From Helichrysum umbraculigerum (Eukaryota > Streptophyta > Magnoliopsida > Asterales > Asteraceae): DNA of 64,000 nucleotides. Position 1 is the stretch's first letter, and the number at the start of each line of letters is the position of its first letter. A model generated the notes under the pieces. That model had not been told where the DNA came from, did no database searches, and was given only the letters and a program-made list of their open reading frames with translations. The translations under genes and the position numbers were made by a program. This document shows positions 1-12,800 of this stretch, one piece after another. The stretch spans positions 9,923,001 through 9,987,000 of the forward strand of contig CATIUR010000004.1 of assembly GCA_949592205.1 (NCBI GenBank). Direction: 5' to 3'.

Positions 1-784
1 TATTATCGACATAATATTTAATTGTTCACGACGTTATTTAAAAATTTCATTTTATTAAATAATTTTTGTTCACCAACAGTCGTATATTTTTGTCGCGTTT
101 GTTTTCAGGTCGTTCAGTACGTAATTACAACTAATTACGAATACGTAATACTACGCGTATTATCTAGTTGGACTTTGCTAGACTTACCTCTAAAAGTAGT
201 TGTGAATTCACTCAAGTAGGGAATTAGCCTAATAATGCAAGTGATTAATGTTTATAATTGCGTTTAAATTTGTGGGGTGTTATAATATATTAATTACTAA
301 GTTCTAATATTTAAGATTATTATGAATTCATTAAATACATCTTAACGTGTTTCAAGAAAGCTCCGATTAAACCATTAATACACAAAATACTCTAAAAACA
401 AAAATTAGAACATAGAGACATGCATTCTCTTGTCCTCCATTCAAGTTCAAGTAGCGATGGATGATAAAAAAGCGTGGGCCTTCCGGCTTATCAAACACTC
501 TTGATCATATAATTATGAATCTTCCCATTTCAACATCTTTTCAAATTTCAATAACTTTTTGGTTCGATAAAAACGACATGTTTGTAGTTTATTATACGTC
601 TTTCATGTACATCATTTAATTTTGAATATAAGATAGGAAATTGGATTCCATGAAAAGCCTCCTCGATCATAGATAACAGCCCGCTTGAAACTTTACTCAA
701 CTAAAAATACAATAAAGACAAAGGAGTAGTATTTACTGTATAGTTTGATGTTTGTCGAAATAATACAGAAAAAATGCTATAATT
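1..784. other. AT-rich DNA with no recognised gene
   Basis: No open frame here has recognisable protein similarity, and no inverted-repeat element was resolved. It may be eroded intergenic DNA. Confidence 0.5.
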
Positions 785-1966
785 TTCATCTATTTCGATT
801 TAAGATACATAGCTTTAAATGTTTCAATTTAAGGTATCGAACTTTCAATTTGTAATCGAGTTATGGGTGTGTTTTACGTGAAATTCCACAAATGAAGCGT
901 TGTCACTGAATCTCTTCGTTATAAGTAACATATCCACTTACTCGATTAGTATTCCTCGCTTACTTCTATTTCTATAAAATATTGAATGAGAGAGAATCGG
1001 TGACAAAACTTTTAAGTAAATACTAGATTAAGTATTGAATGAGAGAGAATCGATGAATACTAATCGATTAAGTAAATATGTACTTATAAAGAAGAGAATC
1101 GGTGACAACTTATTATGTGTGCAATTTCACATAAAACACGTAGTTAACTTGATCACAAATTAAAAGTCCAATACTTCAATGAGTAAGGTTCAAATGAGTA
1201 CACCAACTTTGAGTGAGAATTGATGAACCACCAGATTTCTGTCATGTGTCACTTTATTCTCTCTCTTCCACATTTTTAAAAATTAAATATCTCACAAACG
1301 GTAAGTCGAAAAATCATGAAAATTGCACCATAAAATTCAGCGTTTTTCCTCTTCGATTTGCCGTCCCTCAAGGCATACTTTTGACAACTTTTTTTTATTC
1401 CATTTTTTGGTGGGTTTTACAAATTAGTAACACATGTGTTAGTGATTGGTTGTACATTTAATTTGTGGTTAAGGTTAGGGTTTAGGGTTAGGGTTATGGT
1501 TTAGTAGGGTTTAGAGTTTAGTATGGTTTAAGGTTTAGGGTTTAGTATGATTTAGGGTTTAGAGTTTTATAAAGCGTTTAGGGTTACCCTAACCCCTAAA
1601 CCCCAAACCCTAAACGCTAAACGCAACACTCTAACACATGTGTTAATAAATGTGAAACCCACCAAAAAAATGAAAAAAAAAATTTCGTCAAAAGTATGCC
1701 TTGAGGGACGGCAAATCGAAGAGGAGAAAACGCAGAATTTAATGGTGCAATTTTCATAATTTTTGGATTCGTCGTTTGTGAGATAATTGATGTTGGGGGT
1801 AAATGGGTTTTGTACATGTGGAACATTCTCTTTGTACACATGGCTTGATATCATTGGTTCCCTCATTCTCACACAAATTCCTATTCTCATTTGAACCCTA
1901 CCCACACTTCAATATCTTAAATTGAAACATTTAAAGTTGTGTATATTATATCGAAATGGATAAAAA
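785..1966. repeat. Long foldback element with a telomere-like centre
   Basis: The two halves are imperfect inverted repeats. The outer ends share the words TTTAAATGTTTCAATTTAAG (near 815) and its reverse complement (near 1912). The inner arms, about 1165-1460 and 1620-1910, share a stretch reading CTTCGATTTGCCGTCCCTCA on the plus strand near 1350 and on the minus strand near 1715. The left half carries about 320 extra bases (about 840-1160) with a thrice-repeated module containing GAGAGAGAATCG. Long arms suggest a Mutator-type foldback, but no 9-bp target duplication was found, so the class is open. Confidence 0.6.
1462..1618. repeat. Degenerate interstitial telomere-type repeats
   Basis: The tract is built of TTTAGGG, TTAGGG, TTTAGAG and TTTAGTA variants. 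It reads TTTAGGG on the plus strand to about 1588, then flips to CCCTAAA at about 1589-1613. It occupies the exact centre of the foldback. TTTAGGG is the standard plant telomere unit. Here the units are mutated and internal, so this is not a chromosome end. Confidence 0.8.
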
Positions 1967-2474
1967 GTCTTCAGTTTTCCTATTTATTAGACCCTTCCCA
2001 ATGGTTTAAGGCAACTGACGCATCAGTTGGTACCACATCAGCGTCACATCAGCTTTTTTCAAAACTGACACTACCCTGCCAACAGTGAACATCAGTTAAC
2101 ATCACTTCTCTTTTTTTGTGACCCACCCTCTAATTTCTTTATTTATTTAAAACACAAACTTAAATATAACATTTTTATTAAAACTAAAAACATTACATTA
2201 ATATAAAAATAAAACATTAGATTAAATAAAATTAAACCATTACAAATGAAAAAAAAATACAATTATTGAAAAAAAAAATACATTTATTAAATTTAAAAAT
2301 ACAAGTAGCTAACGCGTACGGAAATTTGGTGGGAGAGTGGAAATGTGTGCGATTAAAGCTTCGCGGAGTTGATGATGCACGGCATGGTCGCGTAATTCCT
2401 TATCCATACGTAAGTGCGTTTCAACCCTTTGTTCCCACGATCGTTGAGGCATGTTTTCCGGGTTTGCCGTATAG

Positions 2475-3322
2475 TAGGGGTGAGCATTTGTACCCGAATC
2501 CCGATCCCGTACCGGTACCATACCGATACCGTACCAAACCGGTACCGTACCGTTTTAAATGGTCCGGTATTTGGTACTCACTTTAGGGCCAAAAAATAAC
2601 CGGTACCAACCGGTTCGGTACCGGTATTTTACCACTTTTCCCGCTTTGGTACCATATCCAAAAGATACATGTTTTTATTTGTTATAGGTCGTATGTTCTT
2701 TCTATAATTTAAAAAGATTTATTTGAAACCTCATTTCTATGATCATATAATATGTCTATGAATATAAAAATGATATTTTTTTGGTAATTAAGAAGTATAA
2801 AAAATAGAGTTAGACTCTCACGTACGTATGATTACAATTGTAATTTTATATAATTCTTGCTAGCTAATACTCTTTGCTACACAAACAATCACGTTTTTAG
2901 CACCCTAGTTAAATCGGATTCCAAACATATTGCTTGTTAACATAAAGGTAAAGATCGTAAGTTGTGTCATTACTAAATCACTTAACACGGTACAATAACG
3001 TCGTTGTATATATTTGTTTTTCTTCGTCAATATCCATCTATGTCACTTAAGTACTTAACGATGTTTTTATTTATTTGAAATTCATTAATATTTATCTTCT
3101 TTGAATTTTATCGAGTACAAAATACGTAGATATAATATTCTACAATTTTTTGGTACCAAAGCGGTATAGTACCACTTTTACCCGGACCGGTACCGGAACC
3201 GTACCGGTACCGTACCGCTTTAAACGGTCCGGTATTCGGTACTCACTTTAGGGTCAAAAAAATAACCGGTACCAACCGGTTCGGTACGGTTCGGTACCGG
3301 TTCCGTACCATGCTCACCCCTA
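2475..3322. mobile_element. Non-autonomous hAT element inside the Harbinger transposase
   Basis: The 8-bp duplications CCGTATAG lie at 2467-2474 and 3323-3330. Perfect 13-bp terminal inverted repeats TAGGGGTGAGCAT mark both ends. Both subterminal regions are packed with GGTACCGG and GTACCGTACC words, and the two ends also share a direct copy of about 100 bp (near 2515-2635 and 3190-3310). The 850-bp body has no transposase, so mobility would need a hAT enzyme in trans. Removing it restores the downstream transposase frame. Confidence 0.93.
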
Positions 3323-3853
3323 CCGTATAGTCTTTCTCAAGTGGACACATATTTCGTCCATTGTCTTCGGTTATCATGTTGTGCAAAATTACACAACAAT
3401 ACATGATTCGACGGATTTTGTCGACACTGTATGGTCTAGCAGGGTTTTTAATGATCCCCCAACGGCCTTGAAGCACTCCGAATGCCCGTTCCACATCTTT
3501 CCTTGCAGATTCTTGGTATCTCTTAAACCTCTTATCGGCTTCTGATATCGGATGCTTAAACGACTTCACAATCGTCGCACATTCTGGATATATTCCATCG
3601 CCGAGATAATATCCTTTGTTGAATTGTTGACCGGCAATATTGAACACAACTTCAGGAGCTCTATCTTGTAGTAAGTCTTGGAATAAATCAGATTCATTAA
3701 GAACATTGAGGTCGTTGCTCGATCCTGCAGGGCCAAAGAAAGCGTGCCAAATCCACAAATCATAAGAGGCAACGGCTTCGAGCATGATTGTTGGATAACC
3801 GTGATCACCTCGAGTGTATTGACCTTGCCATGCTATTGGGCAATTTTGCCAAG

Positions 3854-4118
3854 CCCGGCGCCCAACCGATCTCTAGGTAAATAACGTCTTGGTGCTCGAG
3901 GAATACGAAATGTAAATTCGGCATGTCAGAGTACGATAATATACCTTGACAGATACGGATAAACAATGGGCGACTCATCCGAAACTGACGCCGAAAATAA
4001 TCTAGAGGGAATGTCGGTTGCTCGGCAAAGTAATCTTGAGATAAACGTTGCCCGGCGCCCAACCGATCTCTAGGTAAATAACGTCTTGGAGCTCGAGGAA
4101 TACGAAATGTAAATTCGG
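3854..4118. repeat. 68-bp direct duplication within the transposase gene
   Basis: Bases 3854-3921 repeat 4051-4118 with one mismatch (T/A at the GGTGCTC/GGAGCTC position). The right copy is in the normal N-terminal coding position. The left copy stands where the central catalytic part should be. This looks like filler DNA copied from nearby during repair of a break that deleted the middle of the gene. Confidence 0.85.
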
Positions 4119-4274
4119 TATTCTCGTCCGAATCCGAATCCGAATCTTGTGCGTCGAGATTATTTATCCTAGCGATTGGATTGCGGACGACCATAATGGC
4201 ACTTAAATCTTCATGGTCGAAATCGGACGACGACGTTATAATTTGTATATATTGTTGAGAGAAAATGGGTTAAA

Positions 4275-4276
<2 letters not shown>

Positions 4277-4348
<72 letters not shown>
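4277..4348. repeat. (AT)n microsatellite
   Basis: An uninterrupted AT dinucleotide tract lies upstream of the Harbinger transposase start, in the element's 5' leader. Confidence 0.95.
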
Positions 4349-4351
<3 letters not shown>

Positions 4352-4418
4352 ATATATTGTGGAGAGAAAATAGATGAAAAATGTGTTTAAAAAGTTATAT
4401 ATATTGTGAAGTGGAAAT

Positions 4419-6242
4419 TATAAAACCCCTCATTTCATAGTTATTTAAATACAATATATCGGAAGCGTCTGTCCAAATTTTTTAAACTTTAATCGATCAA
4501 AACATAAAAGTTCAACTAATTTAAAACACAATTTATCAATTTGGGTGTTATATAAAAACAAGAACAACACCGATCTATAAAATTAAATATCAGAGTAACA
4601 CTTGGTAGTCAAACATTCTTCAGTCCATTCCCTGCTCAGTCCAAATCATCTCAAGACCTGTAAGGGTAAATGATGGGATTAGCACAAAGCTAAGTGAGTT
4701 AACCTGTCACAATCAGTACAACTCAGTATAACAACACTGATTATCACAAATATCACATAGACACTGACACAACATCACCAAGAGGATCGGTGGTCCTTGT
4801 GACACCGCTGAGACCCGGGAGGGCACCAAGAACCCTTACAACCAACTGCAGGCCAATACAGTGGCTTTACCGATAACTGTTTGCTACCTTTAGTCAATAT
4901 GTGTTCCATTCTCAACACAAGATCACAAATCTCACATTGACTAACCTGTAGCAACCCAGTCCAACTAATCAGGCAAGTTGACCTCCGAATCACAGAATGC
5001 TCAATGGCAACACATCACTTATCACACGTGTATTTCACCAGTTCACAGTCAACAATCACTATCACAATATCACTATGATCACTTGTTGTAACCAAATATG
5101 TTACAACTAAATCACACTGAGAGTACGAGTCCACTTACCAATACCTCAGCTGCAAGCTCAGAAGTCTAATATTACTGAGCCTTCTCTCCATCTGTGAATC
5201 ACAACAAAATACACAAGTCAGTAACTTGGTATCAACAACGAACTCGTTGTAATAATCAACACATGTTATAATCATATAACATATCACATTATCTCAATAC
5301 ACAATATATCATATCAATCATGATAATTAACACTTATGTCATCGCAATTATATTACAACTTATCTCGATTATAACATCGCATAATTATGTTATCTAGTTA
5401 CAATATTTATTAAGTCACTTCACTCACTAGTCACCGCTAAAACACGAAAAAGTGTTTAAAATAAGGTTTGTCACGAAAAATAGTTTTCTGCCTTGGGGCC
5501 ATTTAGCCGCCGGCTAAAAGGTTTAACCGCCGGCTAAATCAATTTCGTGTCCTTCAGCCCAAAACAATTCCTGACCGCCGGCTAAACTTCTTGACCGCCG
5601 GCCACAGGCCTTCGTCCCAAACCCTGTTCTTTCTGTTCTTCCTAATTCCGAATCAAACTTTCTCAAATCAATGTCTTCAGGTTTCTAATCGATTATATAC
5701 AACTAATAACAGTTTCTAACAACAACTAAAAGCACATATCGCAATGTCAATCATTAATTTCACTAGATCCTAACCTTGTATTCATGAGAAACACTTACAA
5801 ATTTGTTATGATGATGATGGTGAAATCAACCCGATTATGATGATGAATTCGAATCAGGAGCACAACATAATTTTTGTTCAAAGTTTGGGTTTTGTATTTC
5901 TTTGATTCTATGATTTTAGTTTTCAAAAATGAAAGAAATGAAACTATATAAAAGGAAATAAGTCGGTTCTCAAAACCGACCTTCAATTACACGGGTATAA
6001 TTTAATACCCCTTCTCAACCTATTGTCTGGAACCCGAAAACCATTTACGAGTCCAAACTTTTATTTTACCGTCAACTTTATTAATTTAAATCACTTAATA
6101 TTTTATCAGCCACAATAAGTCCTGAAACTTATTTCCTATTTATTCGCAATTAATTCAAACAATATTATTTCCAAACACGTTAATATTAATTTAAAATCAC
6201 AAAATAATATAAAACAACTAGGTCCGATTTACGGATGTTACA
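4419..6242 (-). repeat. 3' LTR of element A (1824 bp)
   Basis: This is near-identical to 26295-28354 apart from scattered base changes, a 20-bp difference in the GCCGGC array, and the MITE present only in the other copy. A likely promoter in LTR orientation is the minus-strand TATA-like word CCTTTTATATAG near 5955. The 72-residue frame seen in both LTR copies (near 4775-4993) has no recognised similarity and is probably not a gene. Confidence 0.9.
5503..5603. repeat. Array of GCCGCCGGC palindromic words in LTR A
   Basis: Four copies of a word centred on ACCGCCGGCTAAA occur; two neighbouring copies read TTAGCCGCCGGCTAA and TTAACCGCCGGCTAA, which are self-complementary. They lie about 640-740 bp from the LTR's upstream end, in what should be the transcribed leader. 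The other LTR (27379-27459) has one unit fewer. Confidence 0.8.
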
Positions 6243-6256
6243 AATCTCTCCCCCTT
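6243..6256 (-). other. Polypurine tract of element A
   Basis: On the minus strand the 14 bases directly upstream of the 3' LTR read AAGGGGGAGAGATT. A purine run abutting the LTR is the plus-strand priming site of LTR retroelements. Confidence 0.85.
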
Positions 6257-9200
6257 AAAAGATTTCGTCCTCGAAATCTGATCACACTCAGCTCGTCTAA
6301 TATAACATACTCACCTACATCTTATCATACATTAATACTCAAGAGCAACTTATACTATATTTATATTGTTTCAATTCTTTCTACATTCACCTGTCCCCAT
6401 GGACATGCTTCTGTCTTTTCCCACGCACATATACTGTGCTTTCATCCAATATTTTCCATGAAACTAGCATATATCTGAATTCTTTATCATTAACACACAA
6501 TCACTTTAACAAGTGGACACAAAATCAATTACAACCAAAACTAATAACGTACCTTGCTCCCCTTGAGCAACTTATAATAATAATTTATTTATTTGAATTC
6601 TTTCCACATCCACATATCCCAATGTACATGTTTCTATCTTTCACCCCTTTATATATTGTACATTCATCTAACGTTTTCTATAAAACAATCATTTACCTGA
6701 ATCCTCTATCATCAATCAGACATATGTTTAAACACACACTCGCTTTAACAAATAGACACATAATCATTTACAACCAGACACTAGTAACGTGTCAAAATCT
6801 TTAACAACTATATTAACCAGAAATTAGCAATATGCTAAAATCTTTGACAACTTATCTTCTAACAACTAGAACAACAACAAACAACAACATCTAACATCAG
6901 TGGTTATAAAACCACAATACACCTAATAACACAATACACTTAACAACACTGAAAATTAATTTCAGTTCATAACCAACAATTAACAAATATTCACATATCA
7001 CTTCAACTATATGAAATCCTTTACTCAAAAGTAATCCGGATTCATATCACCTTAATAAGTAAAGTAGAGGTCACACATAGTAGGTAAAACACCAACAAGA
7101 AGTACATTTTAATCAGCACATGTACTATCACACCGTAGTACCTACATTCAACCGACCTCTACATTAACTTATTTCACCTTAAATCACAATTTATTCTATC
7201 AGCAAAATACACATTTCTGCAATAAATGAAAATATAATCATCATTTCCAAAATTTCAACTATTACTTTCACAACATATCACCTTTTCTCAATTAATGGCA
7301 CAAAATTCTAAATTCTCAACTCAATCATTAATTTATATTATCACATTCACCTGAATGGGATTATCATCTATTTAGTTCTCTCCCCCTTAGGGTTCATGTT
7401 ATCACTCTTTTATAATCTACATTCTTTCAACTATGAGTTTAATAATAAACTTGCACAAAGTTTATTCACAATTCAACTTTAGTATATTTAAGTATAACAG
7501 GATACAATCATCTTACCCAATGAAATCAATATTTCAACGCCCTTACAATGCATCACGATCATCCAACATCGTTTGCAATTTTCTTAAATCAGCTAGTGAT
7601 CTTACATAGATCACATTACAACTACATATCAGTACACACTGTCTACACAGTTTCAACACACACTAGTTGCACACACAAATTTTAATTTAGCCAATATCAT
7701 TCACAATACCCACCTGATTTAGATGTGTACTCAATTACTCCCTGAGAACTTATATCACAATCAATTTCTAATAAGTTCAGTCTCATATTTACACTGTTCA
7801 CATGTTAAATAACTTAACACAATCACTCAATGTTTAATAGCCCTTAACAACTTTTCTCTCTCATTTGAGTTAATAATAACCTATTTGAGAATTTCAATAC
7901 TGTTGACTATTTGTCAACTTCAACTTAATCAATAAATCAACAAATCACTTTGGTCACTTTTATCAATCTTAATTTAATCCACAAGTCAACAACTAGTTTG
8001 ACCACTTTTCTCAATTTTTAACTCACAACAAAATCAATCATATTCTTATAATTTCCTGTCATACACTAATCTCTTTATTCATAGTTGACTTTCAAAGTCA
8101 ACGTATCACATTTTAACATATAAATACTATGTTTAACCTCAAACATAAATTTTCCATAATTATATTCGACAACAGCGGCCCATTCAACCAAAATGGAACC
8201 ACTATACCCTTCTCTAGTCAATTACCATTCAATGACATTCTAATAACTTATTTAACACACAATAGAAGTTATTTACTCATATCACTGATCACATACCTAT
8301 ATATATCTCCTCTGGTAATTATCTCAAGTTTTAGATTTAACCTAATCACAAAATTTAAAACACTGCTATCACTAATTTAATGACTCAATCACCATACAGA
8401 GTCAGTAACTCGACCCAGCTTAATACAAACCATATACACACTAATTATCCGTTAGGAGACTATATGACTCACTAATAGGTAATCCACACCCATTAGTTAC
8501 ACAATCACATTTCAACAATTTCAAACAATTGCAAGTACCATACACACTTGCAAGTTTCACTTACTAATTATTATAATTTTCACTAATTAACCTTTACCCT
8601 GTAAACAACAATTAATTTGTTTAATATAACTTCAAATTGTATCTCTCTCAATCACATTCACTTTCTTAGATACTTGGTAACCTCAACAAGTTCATGTGAT
8701 ACAACATAATGTAACAACGGTGATCAAGCGTTGCTTGATTATGTTCTTCACATTTCCTTCTCAGGTTACTTCATATCATCAATCACAATGTGATTTCCTT
8801 CACTTACACATATTACTTAAACCTTTGTTTTAAACAATTCTGATCATTCTACATGTTTCCTAACCACAGATATATATACCAAATCATCTTTTGGTATGTA
8901 TTTATTCACACCTATTTCAATTATTTTCAACTTTTATATATATATTCACTTCACAACTGATTCATTCAGTATTTCAACCTGTCTGAAACTCTAAACACCT
9001 GATAACCTATCCTCATAATTTCCACAAATAACACTTTGTCAAATAATAATGACACCATAATATCACGTGTAATTCCAAACACGTAATTCTCCACAATTAC
9101 TTGATTATAATATCAACCAAATCAATTTGCTTCAAAATCCTCTAATTTCTAGGAACAAGTAATTCCACATAATCAATTCATCACATTTCTTTAGTAATTA

Positions 9201-9806
9201 TCTTTGCAGCTGTTCCCATAACAGCTAATCACTTTTAAATTTATTATCATCTTTTCACTCATGATACAATATCAATTTAACCCTAATGCTCCATAATTCC
9301 ACGTATAATATCAACTACATATATTTAATATCAACAATCAGTACAAAACACAACACCAGGTACTAGGTACTTTATCACATTACTCGGCATTATCTCATGC
9401 CTCAAGTCACCTATTAATAATATATAAGATTCCCATCATTTCTTATATTACTAGTTCAATATAATATATCACTTACTGGTTCACATCTCTTTGACTATCC
9501 TAGTCACACACAACCAATTTCACTATTAGTGTTCTATTACAATCTTAAAACACTAATTTCCCATTAAAATCATCCTATTTATACCACTTACAACAAGTAT
9601 TTAGCAAATACTTTTCACAACCTGTTTCACATATATAAAGGTTTGTCAACTACCTTTATTTTCTTACTACATTACTATATCACTTTTTATACATAATTCA
9701 ACCCACAATAATAGTCACTGTCACACATCAACATCTAATCACCTTTATCACTTTATAACATAACTATTACCAAGTTTAATACTATCACATTCAGATTTAA
9801 CTTTGC
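6257..9806. other. AT-rich non-coding interior of element A
   Basis: No frame on either strand encodes integrase, gag or any other recognised protein, although integrase would be expected here if the pol of element B were complete. Composition is strikingly T/A-rich with many short CAATTA and TCACA words. It may be the body of a LARD-type non-autonomous element. The join with the coding remnant of B is near 9800. Confidence 0.6.
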
Positions 9807-12800
9807 CTAATCCAGACAACAATAGAGAGGTTTTAAATCGTTATACATTTTTGTGCTACCAGGATGAATAGATAGTCTTGATTTATGAACCTCCTTCAAA
9901 ATCAACTCACGAAGTCCACCAATTAATGGAACCCAAACCCGAGACTGAAAAGTTTTCAACCCACGTGAATCATCAACTAACAAATCCTTTCGTTTCAACA
10001 TGATCTCAGATTTCAAATTAACATCCAATAAAGCTTCAATCTGTGCGACTCTAAGCTGAGAAATCAAATCAGAGGATACCTCTAATCGCATAAAACAAAT
10101 CTTGTCACTAGATATATTTCTACTCAACGCATCCGCAACCACATTAGCTTTACCCGGATGATAACGAATCTCACAGTCGTAATCTTTAATCAATTCTAAC
10201 CACCGCCTCTGACACATATTCAATTCTTTTTGCGAAAACATGTACTGAAGGCTTTTATGATCCGTGCAAATCACACATTTCGTACCATACAAATAATGTC
10301 TCCAAATCTTTAAGGCAAAAATTACCGCCGCAAGCTCCAAATCATGCGTCGGATAATTCTTTTCATGTGGTTTAAGCTGTCTAGAAGCATACGCAATTAC
10401 ACGATCTCTTTGCATTAAAACACCACCTAATCCGGTATGCGATGCATCAAAATATACAATGAAATCATCCGACCCATTCGGTAACGCCAAAACCGGGGCT
10501 TGACACAATAATTGCTTTAATGTCTGAAAAGCTGCCTCTTGTTGTTCGGTCCACTGAAATTTCACATCCTTCCGAGTTAACTTAGTCAATGGGCTCGCAA
10601 TTTTAGAAAAATCTTTGATAAACTTTCTGTAGTATCCTGCTAATCCAAGGAAACTCTTAATTTCTGACGGAGACTTAGGCGCATTCCAATTCATAACAGC
10701 TTTCACTTTAGATGGATCCACTCTAACCCCGTCTTTGCAAATAATATGCCCCAAAAAATGCACCTCACGCAACCAAAATTCACATTTCGAAAACTTTGCA
10801 TAAAGCAGCTCTCTTTTCAAGGTTTCAAGTATCAATCTCAGATGCATTTCATGATCCGCTTCAGACTTGGAATAAATCAAAATATCATCGATAAACACAA
10901 TCACAAACTGGTCAAGATAGGGACGACACACCCGATTCATTAAATCCATAAAGATTGCAGGAGCATTCGTTAACCCAAACGGCATAACTAAAAACTCATA
11001 GTGACCATACCTCGTGCGAAAAGCGGTTTTAGGAATATCTTCCTCACGAACTCGGACCTGATGATATCCCGATCTCAAATCAATTTTTGAAAAATATGAG
11101 GATCCTTGCAATTGATCAAACAGTTCATCAATTCTGGGCAACGGGTATTTATTCTTTACTGTCCTCTTATTTAATTCCCAATAATCAATGCACATACGGA
11201 GAGTACCATCTTTCTTCTTCACAAACAACACGGGAGCACCCCCACGGCGATGAACTCGGCCTAATAAATCCCTTATCTAACAATTCCTGAATTTGACCCA
11301 TCATTTCACGGATTTCGGAAGGAGCTAATCTATAAGGAGCCCTTGCTACTGGAGACGAACCAGGGATTAAGTCAATTTGGTATTCTACATCTCTTACAGG
11401 GGGAAGGCCAGGCAATTCATCCGGAAACACTTCCGAATATTCAGAAACCACCCGAATATCGGAAATGGATTTCTTTTCTAATTTGACATCTACCACATAG
11501 GCCACGAAGGATTCACAACCCTTAACTAAAGATTTCCTAGCCTTTATCATGGATATTACATGAATACTACCCTTTGCACGTTCCCCACGCGCCACAACAT
11601 ATGATTGATTTTAAACTGGGATTTTTATCAACTTTTTATGACAAGAGATGTCGGCTTTGTTTTGACTCAGCCAGTCCATACCAAGAACAACATCAAAACT
11701 AGGGATTGGCATCAATAGGAAAGAAACTGGAAATTCTTGATCCTCTATTAGTATACTAGCTCCGGCTACCGATGTGGTAACAGGAACTGTCTTACCATCA
11801 GCTACCTCAACTTCTAAGGGATTAGAAATCACAGAGGGCATCAATTTCAGTTTATCACAAAATTGCACAGATATGAACGAGCAATTTGCTCCAGAATCAA
11901 ATAATACACGGGCTGGTACAGAGTTAACAAGGAAAGTACCAGTAATCACATCATCAGTAAGCACATCATCATCCACGGTCATCTGGAAAGCTCGACCCGT
12001 AGCAGCTGGTGGATTCTTCCTTTTCTGGCCAGAAGATGAGAAACCTCTAGCCACACCCGTACCCTGTTTCCTTGCATCAGGACAATCACCCGCTCGATGT
12101 CCTTCTTTATGACATGTCCAGCACACATTATTTGGATAAGTACAATCACTCGCATTATGACCCAACACTCCACATTTCATACACCTAGATGTCCGAATAG
12201 AACAAGGTCTGGTATGTTTTGATCGACATCTTGCACAATATGAATTATCCATCGGAACACCACCATAACTAGTTTTCTTGCTTGATTGAGAAGGTTGCCA
12301 TCTTTATTTTCCCTTACCGGAAGAATCACTCTTCGGTTTCTGTGCATACTTCTCTTTATTGAACAATTTCTTAGCCATGAAATCACTATCAGCGGATCGT
12401 GCCCACTCAAAAGCCTGAGAAATAGTACTAGCTAATCGCACCGTGGTACGGTAATCTGGTGGTAAGGTTTTCACAAAATGACTAATTTTATTTCTTTCAG
12501 CCGGGACCCACTGTTGCACAAATCTTAACTTCTCGGAAAATTGTCGGATAAGCTCATCGATTGACATCTCATCAGTCTTTCGTAAATCCATAAATTCCTG
12601 TCTGACACGATCAAGATTATATTCCGAACAGAACTGTTTGCATACTTCGGCATGAAAATCCTGCCACCTAATGGAACTCTTTTGTTGTGAAGTAAAATGA
12701 GCAGTTATTGAATCCCACCAAGACATAGCTTCACCTTTCAATAATTGGATAGCATAGGGAACTTTGTCTTCATCATCACAATGACAAACCTCTAACTTTC

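Larger units (their letters stand above)
2309..4194 (-). pseudogene. Broken PIF/Harbinger (HARBI1-like) transposase
   Basis: HARBI1-like proteins are DDE nucleases that excise and integrate Harbinger elements. The N-terminal part starts at 4194 and includes FRRQFRMSRPLFIRI, typical of the family. The C-terminal part (about 3840-3331) has the family motifs QGQYTRGDHGYPTIMLEAVA, FFGPAGSSND, LGDGIYP (second catalytic Asp) and ERAFGVLQGRWGII (catalytic Glu). The last 50 or so residues lie beyond the hAT insertion, at about 2466-2309, ending in a TAG stop. Three defects are visible. The middle, including the region of the first catalytic Asp (usually in GSIDCMHW), is missing and replaced by a copy of upstream sequence. 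The reading frame shifts near 3825. The hAT element splits the 3' end. The gene cannot encode an active enzyme. Confidence 0.85.

Noticed and set aside
1462..1618. Chromosome end
   Set aside because: The TTTAGGG units are degenerate, change strand, and are flanked on both sides by long inverted arms.
6436..6804. 122-residue ORF in the interior of A
   Set aside because: It is an AT-rich, low-complexity frame with no recognised motif, on the strand opposite to the element.
11239..11243. Programmed frameshift between protease and RT in element B
   Set aside because: Related elements, including C, have gag and pol in one frame here. A one-base expansion of a homopolymer in an already decayed copy is simpler.
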